Assembly (NCBI GenBank): GCA_963922205.1
Contig: CAWUHX010000228.1
Coordinates: forward strand, 372,001 to 436,000
Direction: 5' to 3'
DNA: 64,000 nt
Source: Romanomermis culicivorax
Taxonomy: Eukaryota > Nematoda > Enoplea > Mermithida > Mermithidae
Made by a program: the position numbers and the translations under genes. Below the pieces are notes generated by a model. That model was not told where the DNA came from. It saw nothing but the letters and a program-made list of their open reading frames with translations, and made no database searches. Positions 45,013-57,185 of the stretch are shown one piece after another (positions within the stretch are counted from its first letter, which is position 1; the number at the start of each line of letters is the position of its first letter).

Positions 45013-47544
45013 ACAAAGCACATCAAATATGTTCACATATCATCACGGCAGTGATTGAAATTCTGAAAATCTGCTCAGTTTTTATGGCGAGGCAGACTAA
45101 TTCTTATAATGTCTAACTTTTAATCGTTACCATGCAGTCTATAAATGGATATTGGATCCGGATTTATAGACCGTAAACAAAAGATAGGGTATCCTTGACC
45201 ATGTGGTCTATACGGATAGGCCTTACTATTACAAATTAATTAAACTAATTACAATTATTTTATTTTATAATTGATATTATAATTTATTTATTATTATTTT
45301 TATTAATTAAATGATTGCTTAAAAATTAATTAAGCGCAGTAAATGAAGAAGATTAGTTGCTCATCATCTGTATTGAGCTTGATGAGTGTTCATTCAAAAA
45401 TACGTGATAATTTATGATTTGCCAATCAGCAAACGTCATGTATCTGTGGTCCTGCAAAGAGCTTTTTGGTTTCTTATTACTGTAAATTACCTATAAAATA
45501 TTGAATCTAAATTTTTAACGCTCTGCTAAATGTTTTGCTAAAATATCGCTCATAAGTTGATTCTGTAAGAAAATGAACATTACTTCTAAACCGATCTGGT
45601 GAGTCTTCTAAATCAAAAAGTGACACAGATAGCAGGATCTTATTATCTTGGAATTTTCTATCACAAGGAATGATTGAGCATGTATACAAATTTTCAATTC
45701 CACCTGTTATATGGTTCAAAATAAAACCGTTATAGTGTATGATAGTACTGACTTTCCATTGTTATCATTTACGAGAATTTCAAAAAAAATCTGAGTAGGC
45801 ATCTTTTTAAACTATATTTACTTGACTAGATTGCTGACGTTTACAGTTCGTTTTTGTTGAACGCCTCTAAATAATAAATTTAGAATGCAAGTAAAATTCT
45901 AGTCTTTTACTGTTTTTGTTGAAATGAGATTTGGGTTAGACTGAGAAATATATTGAATAGATTGGAATCAAAAGTAGACCTAATCAGTCACTTGCTAATT
46001 CACCTAATCAGGCCAAAACCTTAGGTAGAATAAGTCTGCAACAGTTCGGTCAGTCTCAAGTTCAACAAAAGATCACCTGCTTTCATTCCAAGGAACTGCA
46101 GAAGATCGATAACACTCTGATCTCAAGTAACTTCCAATCAGGGACAAACATAGAAGTCAGGCCGAGAATTGAGTTGCAAATGTAGACTTGCACATTGGGT
46201 GGCTCTCCAGAGATCTGGGGTCTAACCTGCATTCCCTCCACTGCAAGGTCGAAATCAAATGTCCACATGGGGGGGGCGTTGTAATTGGGTGGAAACTCCA
46301 CAAACAATATAATATAAATTAATATAAATAATGGCCGTCTGGCCCCCGATATTTTACTTTATAAAAATACAACAAAGAATGACCAAAAACATAAGCAACT
46401 GGCACGTTTATGCACGGTGTCTATGCAAATCGGCTTCGACACAAATTGCCTCGACTTTGGCTATTTCTTCCCAACCTGGAGATAGACTATGTCCATCCCC
46501 GACATTTTTCCGCTTAACCATCTGTAATGACTGGAAATTTGTGACCGTTTCCGACACATCTGTAACAATTTTCTATTTTATTTTTCAATTTATAAGCACA
46601 ATATAAAAAGTAGAATGTAAGCATATCAGATGGTTACAGCACTTTCTACACAATCTTGGAAAGTTCAATCGTCTTGTGCCTTTCCGGTAAGACAATTAAA
46701 TTGACTGCCTAATTTTCGACAGTAACAGTACTAAACCTGCAGGAATCTTTCATCTTCACAAAACTCAACCAGATTTTTGACAGAATAGTCAGACAAGCCG
46801 CAATGCCTATTACAGAATGGATTAAGTTTAAATGAAAAAAAAGTTTAGATCAACATCATCTCGTCTCATATTTAGGTACAGTTGGTAATATTCGGACCTA
46901 ATATACCATTTCCTTAACTATTATGCAAAATTCAATTAATATTCAATAGGATAGATGCGTTGCAATATTTGTTTACTTTCGAGCATAGTGATCAGTAAAT
47001 GCAGAACTGTGAATTAACATTCAGCACAAAATAGAATCTAATCAGAATAGAAATACATAATCAGGATGGAATCTATTTCGGAAAGTACTATAATATTCAA
47101 TGCATTTTGCAACCAAGCTAGAGAGCTTAGAATTGAGAAATAATAAATACCCTTGATTTCAAATCAAAGAAAAAAAATCAATTACTTGCAGTCTTAGAAA
47201 TCAAGAATGATACTTTTTTGTAATCTTACTTGTTTATGAAGAGAGTGAGAAAAAACCATTTTTGTTCTTTCTGTTTCATCACCAATGACTTTGAATAAGA
47301 AATGCTCAAAGATGGTAGAGCATAATAAAATGATTAATATCATAATCATTTTAGCAAAAAGTTTTGTTTGTAAAAAAAGAACACAGGAAAACGTTAATCT
47401 AACAGCTTTTTTTGAATGTTGCAATGAGTGAAATCAACACAAGGACATGTAACAAAGAAATGGAGAATATGTCAAAAAGGCTAACAAAACCTTAATTTTT
47501 TAGAAATGAAATTACCTCAAGTCAATAGCGGGCTTTATTCCCAT
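45013..47544. other. Stretch with three unassigned minus-strand frames
   Basis: The minus frames 45507-45719 (contains ENLYTCSIIPCDRKF; a good acceptor AACAG lies just upstream of GGTGGAATT), 46083-46307 (FVEFPPNYNAPPMWTFDFDL) and 46408-46570 (open on the minus strand, ending VEADLHRHRA) look more protein-like than average. I recognise no family and cannot join them. The remainder holds nothing I can name. Confidence 0.3.
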
Positions 47545-48440
47545 GCGAGCGATTATCAAGTGAATGAATTCCCAAATGAGAAAATTCCCAATTGGACGAT
47601 TCCAAACGGGCGATCGAGAACTTAATAACATTTTCTTCATATTTTCCTTCTTTACCTCATATTTTTTATTGTATGTATTTCTTTTTTCCTTTGTTTTTTG
47701 TGTGTATCGCTTATGTCTCCGTTTATGTATGTTTTTACGTTTTCAATTCTTGTCTATGCTTTCTTTCTTTTTCTTCTTTCTTGTCATCTTATTCTTTCTT
47801 TTTTTTACACTACAAGTTGTCATTTTACATAACCGTAGTCTTCCGTAATATTCTTGTATAGTTCGGCATGCTTGGGTCTTTCATCGTTGTAAGTGTGAAA
47901 ATCTTCGTAAAACTATAAACAAAGCAATGCTGGAAGAAACAATACATGTAGAGAAAGGAAACGTCAACAAAAATGAAGACATTAAGATAAAGTGAAAATA
48001 GGTGAAAAAGCATCAGAAAGGAAAAAAGAACATACAAAAAGTGACAAGAAAGGAGAAGCAAAATAGAAAAAGCAGCAAGCAAGAAAGAAAAAATAATGTG
48101 AAAAAATAACAAAAAAATAAAGAATCAGGACCATAGAAAGAGAAAAAGATAAAGAAGTAAAAGCAAAAAACTGAGATAAAAAGTAGGTAAGCATGAAGAA
48201 AAAATCACGAAGAATAAAATTAGAGCATGCCGAATTTCAGAAGAATTATATAGGGGGCAGTGCTTATTAAGAAGGACAAATTGTAATCTATTGTTTCATG
48301 AGCAAAAAAGAAAAAAGTAGATGACATGGAAAAAATAAAAGAAAGAAGATAAAAATCGTGGATAAATGAAAACATAAGCAACACGCAGGACGAAAGAAAA
48401 AAGAAATATATATAAAGAAAAATATAAGGTAAGAAATAAA
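47545..48440. mobile_element. Fold-back element with iterated-word ends, copy 2
   Basis: Same family as 13438-14490: the left end has GAATTCCCAAATGAG and TTCCCAATTGGACGATTCCAAACGGGCGAT words, followed by a TTC/TTT-rich arm with TTCTTGTCATCT, a centre with CTTCGTAAAACTATAAACAAAGCAATG, and a purine-rich right arm containing GAGCAAAAAAGAAAAAAGTA and GATGACATGG. The right-end words are missing. Confidence 0.65.
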
Positions 48441-49251
48441 AAACTGGTAAGCTTACTACGATAATCAATGAATAATTTTTTGTCAAGTTTATATTCCATA
48501 TTTGTTCAAGACCTACTTCTTTTGAATCGTCCGAACCTAATTGAAATTCAGTTCAGCACTTTCCCCATATGTTATGCATTTTCTCAGCTACACTTTGGCT
48601 CAAATCAAATTCATTATAAAATTGAAGATCGTAGGTTCGGAGAAGTAATATGCAGATTTGATAGGAAAACGTGTGTTCGAGAAAATCACCATGAATCAAA
48701 AGCATCGAATCAAAAAAAAGAAAACAGCAGCATTGTGAATAGTATTGTGTCGCCAATGGACGCATTCCCAGCTGCAATGCAAGTTAGAGTACTCTCAGAT
48801 CTAGCAACTACATCCCACAACTAGATTACAGTACATTTTCGTAATTCTCAACAAAAGTGATTCTCGATTGAGAAATTATTGGCTGAAATATGGGCACTGA
48901 TTTTCATCAAGCGACAAGAGATGGCATGCCAAAGATAAGTATAAGCAAGACTTCTCTGACATGAATTTATTGACAGGCTGAGAAAGATCATCAGCAGTTA
49001 TCACATATTCCTATATATTTTATTTATTTTAAAATGATCGATGCAGCGAGGTCGCAGCCAAACATTTATCTTCAACATTATGGAAGACTTGTTGACTGCG
49101 TTCAATAAAGCTTTCTTTCAATGACACACACTGATGATCATCCTTTTCTTTCTTGATATCAAAATGATGCTGCGTTTGCTGAAACCCCATCCACTGAACA
49201 AATCACTTAAAAATGAATGAAATGCAGTCACGCGAACGCAGGGCTATTATA
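48441..49251. other. Unassigned stretch
   Basis: A plus-strand frame at 48468-48824 ends in a charged, unassigned sequence; no splice evidence. Otherwise nothing. Confidence 0.4.
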
Positions 49252-49478
49252 ATATTTTTTTATAAAATGCCTCCAAAATACAAATAGCGCAAATATGCAA
49301 TGACTTTAAAATCTTCTACGTGTACCTTTTACTGTAGATTTTTTTACTCAGAAAAATTGTCGTTGCAAGCTAAGTGTTGCTACAAATTCTCAGTTCTTAG
49401 CCGAAAATGAACAAAATTTAAAATAGTACTTGCTTTCCGAACTATTTGGAAGCATTTTAAGAAAAACAGATCATATGT
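49252..49478. mobile_element. MITE, diverged copy (see 18418-18661)
   Basis: Shares TTTTTTTATAAAATGCCTCC at the left and TATTTGGAAGCATTTTAAGAAAAACAGA at the right with the copy at 18.4 kb, and collinear words between. The outermost bases are mutated. Confidence 0.7.
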
Positions 49479-49630
49479 AAACAAACTTATATAACGGATT
49501 GGTTATACGACCAGTATATATAAGGCGCACATGAAATATTAAAAACGAGCTTCAAAATCTTTTCGTCTCTAAACCAAAATACAACGAGTAATTTTTTTCT
49601 GAATCCTGGTGTGCAGGTGTCGCAACTTAT

Positions 49631-50148
49631 GCCTAAGCCTAAGCCTAAACCTTAGCCTAAGCCTAAGCTTAAGCCTGAGCCTGAGCCTAAGCCTAAGCCT
49701 AAGCCTAAGCCTAAGCCTAAGCCTAAGCCTAAGCCTAAGCCTAAGCCTGAGCCTGAGCCTAAGCCTAAGCCTAAGCCTAAGCCTAAGCCTAAGCCGAAGC
49801 CTAAGCCTAAGCCTAAGCCTAAGCCTAAGCCTAAGCCTAAGCCTAAGCCTAAGCCTAAGCCTAAGCCTAAGCCTAAGCCTAAGCCTAAGCCTAAGCCTAA
49901 GCCTAAGCCTAAGCCTAAGCCTAAGCCTAAGCCTAAGCCTAAGCCTAAGCCTAAGCCTAAGCCTAAGCCTAAGCCTAAGCCTAAGCCTAAGCCTAAGCCT
50001 AAGCCTAAGCCTAAGCCTAAGCCTAAGCCTAAGCCTAAGCCTAAGCCTAAGCCTAAGCCTAAGCCTAAGCCTAAGCCTAAGCCTGAGCCTAAGCCCAAGT
50101 CTAAGCTTCATCCTAAGCCTAAGGCTGTGCCTAAGCAAGGCTAAGCCC
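49631..50148. repeat. Interstitial telomeric repeat, (GCCTAA)n on + strand
   Basis: About 518 bp of hexamer GCCTAA (TTAGGC on the minus strand), the nematode-type telomere unit. The core is nearly perfect; variant units (CCTGAG, CCGAAG, CTTAAG, CCTAAACCTT) gather towards the ends, with one CCGAAG at about 49793. The C-rich strand is the plus strand, the orientation of a left chromosome end. It is embedded between ordinary sequence on both sides, so it is not the chromosome end itself in this assembly. Confidence 0.95.
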
Positions 50149-51479
50149 CTAAATTTTTTGACAATTGGGCAGATGGGCAATTTTTGGGGGGTTCGAGCAA
50201 AAAGAGAGTTACCAACATGCACAAATAAATGTCTGTTCGTAATAACAGGAATTAGTCAGTGTGATGGAATAAAAAATAAGATCGTGATGTTAGGGCGCGA
50301 ATTCATGCATTATTTCGGTATAACGTACATTCGATATGAAGAATCGATACATTCGGTATAACGATACATTTCGAATACCGATACACCGGGATGCCGATAG
50401 ACAACGGAATTCACTGCCTAGTTAAGGGATGAATTATTTCATTACACCTATAAATCTGTTTTCGAAGTAATGGGACGTTCGTGGTAACTGGACGTTCAGG
50501 GTGAGGATCGTTCGAGGTAAACATTCCATTTCATGGTCTGCGTAGGTCTCTATCATGCAGGCGAGTTTGGATTCTCGAAGAATATATATTGATACACTTT
50601 TGTGTAACCAATGCCTCTAAATTTGCAACATTTTTGACGATCCTACAATTTCTGCATTAACATCTCATCAAATGCGGAATCTGTATAACTCTTGACTTAC
50701 TGCCGCTACGTCCAACAATTCAAACCAACATTAGTCGATTTTATTTGGATTTCTGCACTTCTGATTTACTATATAAAATAAATCTGAAAAAATCGTCTGA
50801 AAATGTTTTTATTCAAAATCCTCTTGTGGAAATGTTTTACTTGATGCCAAGTCCGGACTCCTGGAACAAGGACTCTTCTGAATGTCTTTTGTGCAAATGA
50901 CCATTCCTTACCAGTGACTTTCTAGATTGGTGGAAGCATCGAGGGTCCATCTTGCACCAACGACTTAAATTTTTGGAAAGTTGAGAAGTCCAAATGTGCA
51001 AAAATCTGCTTGCACACCAAAGGACTACTGGGCAACCACAAAGTGTAGAAGATTTTTTCCTTTAGAAAGGTTCACCTTGAATTGAACCTTCTATAAGTTT
51101 ATTACATCAGAAATTCAGAATTCTAGTGATCTTGATAAACCTGATTCATACCTCACTTAGCTTTCTTCTGCCAATCGTGTAAGTAGAGAAGCCAACCCGC
51201 CTAAGAAAAACTGTGAGTGTTGGGTTTGCTTCATTCATGGAATGGCAAGTCCATACTTAGTCCTGTCACATTCATCACATCAATGTGCATGTTTTCACTA
51301 CATATATTGTTTTTGTACTTTGCTGTCATTTTCATTGTATTTTTATCCGTTTGATTGGGTGTCTGATCACATTTTTGTGCCCTCTGGCATAACTAATCAA
51401 TCACTTGTTTTCGGCACTTTTCAGCTCTGTTTCTCTCCCCTAGGCCTGATGTGATTCATGCCTATGTTCAAACGTTAGC
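50149..51479. other. Unassigned stretch right of the telomeric block
   Basis: About 50310-50400 holds repeats of CGGTATAACGATACATTCG-like words, and about 50475-50540 holds CGTTCGTGGTAACTGGA-like words. No gene recognised. The GC level rises towards the retroelement remnant at the right. Confidence 0.45.
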
Positions 51480-54369
51480 ATCAAACACACTCTAACATGC
51501 ACTACTTTTCACCCAAATCAAGAGAAGTCAGCACATCATCATCTCACCATCAACTCACAGATCATATAAACACCTCATCATGCTCTTGAGTTGTAGTTGT
51601 TAGGGAGTTTTGGGTTTGCGGCTGCCCCGCATTACTCTTTATTATCCACGCCCTGGCTCTCAATTACATATTGAATAAAATCGACCCTCGTCTACTGTAA
51701 GTACCCTTTTTGTGTTGTCAATCTGGGAACATCGTCCCCTTGTGTTTACTCATTCCCTCAGGTCACCCTCTAACAGCTTAGAGTGACCTCCTGTATCATC
51801 CTCAGGTTTTCTTCAAAGTTGACCTTCAAACAGAGTCACCTCTTTAAAACAACCTGTTGATGACACAAGTGACTCCTATCACATAGAAACACTTTAATCA
51901 ACCAACAGGCATATTTCTCATGATATACTCAATCTGGATTATCTCCATGAGACAACCTGTTAACTATTCAGGTGTCCACTGCTATGCATGCACCCCTCTT
52001 GCTCACAATACATGCCGAAGTCAAGCATACAGTCATCCCCTACCTACAGTACCCCTCTGGCTGCCATCCCTATGGCCAGTTACATATCCTTAGGTCACAA
52101 TGCCCTCATTGCTACTAATGGCTTTCCCGTATTGTGACATGGCAAGGCACATCCATTTCTCCAAAATCAGTATTCTCAGAATTATTACCGCAACCATGCA
52201 CAATCCAGAAACAACACTTGACCTACCCATCGGTATAACAATGCCATTAGTGGTTCGAACCAGCCCTCACAGCCAAATGTTCTGGATCTTGATGATGAGG
52301 TTCTTGCCATGCATCTGGGGAACAATACTGCGCAGTACTTTACTGTTTGTGTTGTTTCAGCCACCACTGCCACCCCCATGACTGCCACCTATTCATCGCT
52401 GCTGCTCTCCCACCACTGCAAGCAGCCCATGCATCCCCTCGGTCACCACTGCACAGGGATCCATGGTTAGCTGAATGCCACCCAGCACTGAAGGTTCCAC
52501 ACCACAACCACCACTGCCCTTGTGTGACACACATGCCATTGGTCACACTGCCACCATCACAGCAACAGCAGCCCTCATACACAGCCACACTGCACAACAC
52601 CCCTGCTGCTTCACTGATCAATCCTCATGGAGATTGATGAGTTTCCTGATTTTCTCCCAAAATCGATGATAGCTGAGACACCCTGTCTTACTCATTTCAC
52701 TGACAAAGTTTCTCCTTTTGAGGCCACCTGTCTGCATCCCACCCATTGCCCCATATACAGGCACTTGGGCAGATGTGGTCTCCAAGGAAGACGACCTCAG
52801 CACTGCACTGGAAGCCATTCGCAATATGGAACAGGGTGGAATTGATGCAGCTGTGGCAGACATCGACGCAACCATACCTGCCTCTATCCCCACTGCTGCT
52901 GCCACCACCAAAGCCAGCATTTCAGCGACTGCAGATGCTGCAGCAACGACCACAGCCACTGGTACTGCCGCTGTTGTCTATGATGACAACAACATCATAG
53001 AAGTGGATGATGTTCGGCCACCCACTCCAGGCGCTGGACTTCGAGTGTCAGCTGCTGCTGCCACCCATCACAGCTGCACTGCTGCCGACATCTTTGCCCC
53101 CAGCCCCAAAGATGATGCTGCCTGCCAGTAGTTACCACAGCCGCATAGGGCTGCTGGTGACAAATTTTAAAATTTAGTTTTTATTTGTTATAAAAATGAA
53201 TTTTGTGTTTGCAATGTTTTGCATTGCATCTCTCCACACTGCAGCACCCCTCCAATCTTTTCAACTTTGGGGCCTTTGAGGCAATGGTCATGCACTTGAG
53301 ATTCCTAAAAACATTGACTGCAAACCGCCACTCTCTTCCTGGATTCCACAGCATGCTAATGTCCTAATCTCTCTGTCTTTGCATTGCACTCTGATCCTTT
53401 GACAAGCCATGCCTGGAAATGCACACTCAAAATGCGCAAAATCTGCACCCATACTGGCTTTTTCGGCTCCAAAGGGATCACTGCAGACGTCTTCACTGCA
53501 CAGCTGCTGCCACTACTTGCTTGCGCACGTGCAGAGTACAAAAACGTATGACAACCACAAACTTGTGCTCATCCACCCAGGGTTCTATTCCACAAATCAA
53601 ACCCTCGATGTTGCTTATCAGTGGTGCTGCAAAGATTTTTGCACCTCTGTCACAAATTTTTTCATTAAGGAAGGTCAAGTCACCTCATGGAATGGCATCA
53701 CAACCCAAAGCACTCTTGGAGATGTTGAGGGACGTCCTCCCACTGCTGGCAAATGTACCACCACTGATAGCGTAATTATGTGGTCAGACAAAAACTTTAC
53801 AGCACAGTTCCCTCTGACCTATAAAGGCAATTACACTGTCTCTGTATCAAGTCTACATGTGATTTTAGATGACCTTGAGGTTGCTCTGAAGATCACTGAT
53901 AATGTCTTGTCCCATGCCAACATCTGCCCCCACCTCATCTATAACACCGGCACTGAGCAAGGAATTGCTTTGCATCTCAGCAAATGATTCCATTTTGAGC
54001 GCACCAGAATAGGGCAGACTGCAGATGCTCCAGTTGACCCAGGCAACACCAAATTAGACTACTTGGCAAAATGGATTCATGAACCCAAAATAGCATCTTT
54101 GCGTTATACATGGCTTGAGCTCTACTCTCACGGACAGTGCTATCTTGATCTGACTTGGCAGCTGTTATGCTTTGACTGCATGCTTGACGCCCATGCATTC
54201 CTTCAATGTAAAGACATCATGGCCCAGTTTACTGGCGAAGCACTAACCACCTGACCATGCAGAAAGGTCACTGAAACACACATCTATCACTCTTATCATG
54301 TTGGTGATGTGCGTTACAAATTTTTTTCAGTAGAAATTGACCATACACTCCGTTTTACCATTCTAGGAG
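51480..54369 (+). mobile_element. Retroelement 2 remnant (relative of retroelement 1)
   Basis: A less AT-rich stretch. At 51568 CATATAAACACC and at 51676 AATAAAATCG could be the TATA and poly(A) parts of an LTR. From 52300 to 53130 there are His/Pro/Thr/Ala-rich frames (for example 52718-53131, rich in Ala and Thr) in the place where retroelement 1 has its proline-rich stretch. Then comes the envelope-like region (53409-54366). It is cut at 54370 by the 5' LTR of retroelement 3, so protease and RT are not seen. Confidence 0.6.
53409..54366 (+). pseudogene. Envelope-like region, retroelement 2
   Basis: The open frame 53409-53987 and shorter downstream pieces match 6690-7600 of retroelement 1 in order: a Lys/Cys block, the FYSTNQTLDVAYQWCCKDF part with the same WCC-x2-xCTSVTN pattern, SWNG, and later a QFTGEAL block at about 54225. 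Signal peptide and membrane anchor are not preserved here. It is broken by stops and by the retroelement 3 insertion. That two diverged elements share it suggests it was a functional component. Confidence 0.65.
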
Positions 54370-54973
54370 TGTTGGGGATGTGCTTACGGCAGTAGCAATC
54401 CCACATCTATGCAAAATTGGTGAATCGACAAAGTTACGATGCCACCAAAAAAGAGAAAGGTGGTCATTCTTGCATTCTCGTAATTTTGGTGTGTCGTAGG
54501 CGAGTCGCGTTCGTTTTGTATTGTATTATTCTTTTTCGAATAGTAAAGGCAAGCGTCGACAGCCCGACACCCAAATTTACATATTATTAGTAATATTATT
54601 ATTTATTATTTATTACATTATTACTTGCGCATTAAGCGGAAGGAGGGAGCCGCATAACATGGGAGCCAAGCCAAGGTAAAGCCCCAGTTCCTTTGGACAT
54701 TATTATAGTGAGTTTTGTGTATTTAAGTAAACCTTTAGGAGGCATCTGGGGAGACCCTGAGTGCCCTTCGATTGCAAGAGTTAGAGTTTCCAGTTACTTA
54801 TTAGTGACTGAAGGTTGTGTTTATTTCTGATTAAGGACTGTTGCACTGTGTTTAGTTGATTGCTAATAGGAAGCTCCTTTGAGTGACCTACAGTAGTCAG
54901 TTGGATACAAGCCAATAGGACTTGAGTCATATTGCTGACATCCTCGGACTTCAGCAGAGATATAAACATAACA
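54370..54973 (+). repeat. 5' LTR of retroelement 3
   Basis: Starts TGTTGGGGATGTGC and ends ...ATAACA, the TG...CA form, about 604 bp. It is followed two bases on by TGGTGGCTTCTGACAC (54976), a primer-binding-site-like sequence. No second copy in the window confirms the ends, so they are inferred. The left flank is coding-like DNA of retroelement 2. Confidence 0.6.
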
Positions 54974-55067
54974 AGTGGTGGCTTCTGACACTTGCAATAC
55001 GGAAGAGCGCAGAGTCACTCGAGGTGTCACAAAATCTAAAGGTTTTTACAAAGACTTAGGACTCAAA

Positions 55068-56705
55068 ATGTCCAAAAATGCTGAGGATTTAGCCTCTGGT
55101 ACGACTTTACCGAGGACTCCGCCTGGTGTAAGGCATGATGAGATGGATAAATCTTTTCCACTGCCCGTGGTATCTAATACCACGAGCAAGCGGGAAGGCT
55201 CCGACTCAGGTGCCATAAGCCAGCGGGCTGAGGTAAAATTGGACCCGGTAAGTGCGCCCAATTCCGTAGCGCCCATAATGGCCAGTAATAATATCAATAA
55301 TATGGCCACGGCAAAGGAACTATTGACTGCCGATGATAGAGAGGCTCAATTATTGGCGCCTATCGATAGAAGGCCGAAATTGGCCCAGGATCATATTGAT
55401 CCATTTGATCAATTTAGAGAGGAACGTTTTCAACGACCTCGACAACGATTTGATACGTATCATCATGAATACGTCAACGAAAATTTGGATAATATTCGGG
55501 ACGATTACCGTCATGATCCATTGGACGATTTACGATTCGAAATGAGTCAAAAGGACGACGAAATTAGACGACTAAACGTCAAAATTGACAAAATGGCCAA
55601 TTCGATGGTCGGAGTCCAAGGACTATTGGAAAGATTCGTCCTGGATCAGAAAGAAAGGGATATCCAAGTGAGTAGGACTACAGATAGACCATTGCAAACA
55701 CAGGATATGTGTAGAACTTTGCCAATGACGTCTGCAACCTGTATTGCCAATGACCAAAGGTTACGGCAGATGGAAGCAGATGAGTCACAGCAAAAGTTCA
55801 CAGTCAAACCTACTGTGAAATCAAAGGCTTCTACGGAAAAACGGGCAACTGAACCGCTTGCTGTTCAAGAACAAGCAAGTCATATAGTTGCTCAATTTTT
55901 CCAAGAAGCTGATGAGGAAGCAGCAGGTAGTCATAAGGAAAGCAAACATACTACGTCGAAGCACAAACGATCCAAAAAATCCACACGAGGAAATTCATCA
56001 GATTCTGATGACTCCTCAGTGGATGGATTGGAGCCTACTGTGTCAGATATAGTGAAGGCTGTAAAGCCAAAGCTACTCCTTGATGACATGACTGAGACAC
56101 AAGTTCTCAGCTTCCTAAATGATTTAGAGGCAGAGTTTACGTCGGAGACTACTGATAAAATGAAGCTGGCTGCCTTACAAGTGCTTTCTAAGGGTGTACT
56201 GAAAGCTACTGCCAAAAGATTCAAAAGTTACGAAAAAGCCCGAAGGAAGTTGCTCAAAGTGCAAGCTCCAGATTCAAATGTCGGTATGCAAACAAGGGAG
56301 CCGATGAACATAAAGCAGGAATTTGATGAACCTCCAGTGGAATTCCTCAAGAGAATTAGTGTGCTAGTACATAGATTGTATCCTAATAAGACCAAAGAGT
56401 TCAGAGATCGTTTCATAATAGATACCTTTTTGTATAAAGCATCTGAAGAGTATCAGATGGAGTTGCTGGATCAGAGAGAGAAGTATGAAACATGGCATGA
56501 TCTAGCAGAGGATGTGCACAAGATTGATAAGCGGAACACAGCTGCTTATAAAAAGAGAGGAACTGTGGAATCTCCAATTGTGATAAATGAAGTGACGATG
56601 GGGGAAGGGCAAGCTGAAGTGGCTTATGTCAGTAGAAATAAATTTGGCAATGCCCCACAAAGGCAGTTTCAAAATAAAGCTATGGGACAGCAAGCAAGGA
56701 GATAG
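55068..56705 (+). pseudogene. gag: gag (capsid) of retroelement 3
   Basis: A 545-codon open frame from the ATG at 55068 (MSKNAEDLASG) to TAG at 56703-56705. The N-terminal half is charged, with a heptad stretch (RFEMSQKDDEIRRLNVKID). The C-terminal half has a capsid-type helical domain (FLNDLEAEFTS, PVEFLKRISVLVHRLYP, FLYKASEEYQMELL). The start was chosen over the upstream non-ATG extension. The frame continues past the TAG into the nucleocapsid part. Confidence 0.75.
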
Positions 56706-57185
56706 AAGCAAGCCCCGATCCTAGTGTCAGAAAAGAAGGATTCCGATACTTCTATAGAAGAGAATAACTCACAGGGGACTCAAATGGCTACTACTCCCCA
56801 AAAGGGAAAAGAGCCTGAGGAACCTAGCAGTGATTCTGTTCTAGCAAAGTTGTCACAGAAGATTGCCAAGTTGGCTCAATGTTATCAGGAGATAAGTCAA
56901 AAGACTGATGTTAAATTGAATGAAATTTCTGCCAAAGTTAATAAGGGTAAACCCCAAAAACCTGGTGGAAACGAGTTCAGGAAACCATATTGTCGATAAC
57001 ATAGAAATAATTCTCATGACACGTCCGAATGTAAAACCCTTCAATGGAAAAAATCACAAGGACGTAATTGGGATAATCGATATGGTGGAAACAGAGGTTT
57101 CAGGCAACAGTTTGGAGGCTTTAGAGGAGGATATGTTGGCAGGAGCAGTAGAGGAGCTCATGCCGTAGGTTATTATGGTGATACT
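56706..57185 (+). pseudogene. Nucleocapsid region of retroelement 3
   Basis: Same frame as gag: an acidic/Lys-rich spacer, then the Cys/His pattern YCR-stop-HRNNSHDTSEC in which TAA (56997-56999) sits inside a zinc knuckle, then a Gly/Arg-rich (RGG-like) tail before the protease. An RNA-binding role is inferred. Confidence 0.6.

Noticed and set aside
49569-50361. Three long open frames of Leu-Arg, Leu-Ser and Gly-Leu repeats
   Set aside because: They are translations of the GCCTAA hexamer array; any hexamer array without stop codons is open in several frames.
52347-52637. Pro/His/Thr-rich frames on both strands
   Set aside because: Low-complexity CCACCA/CTGC-rich DNA inside the retroelement 2 remnant; treated as part of that element, not as separate genes.
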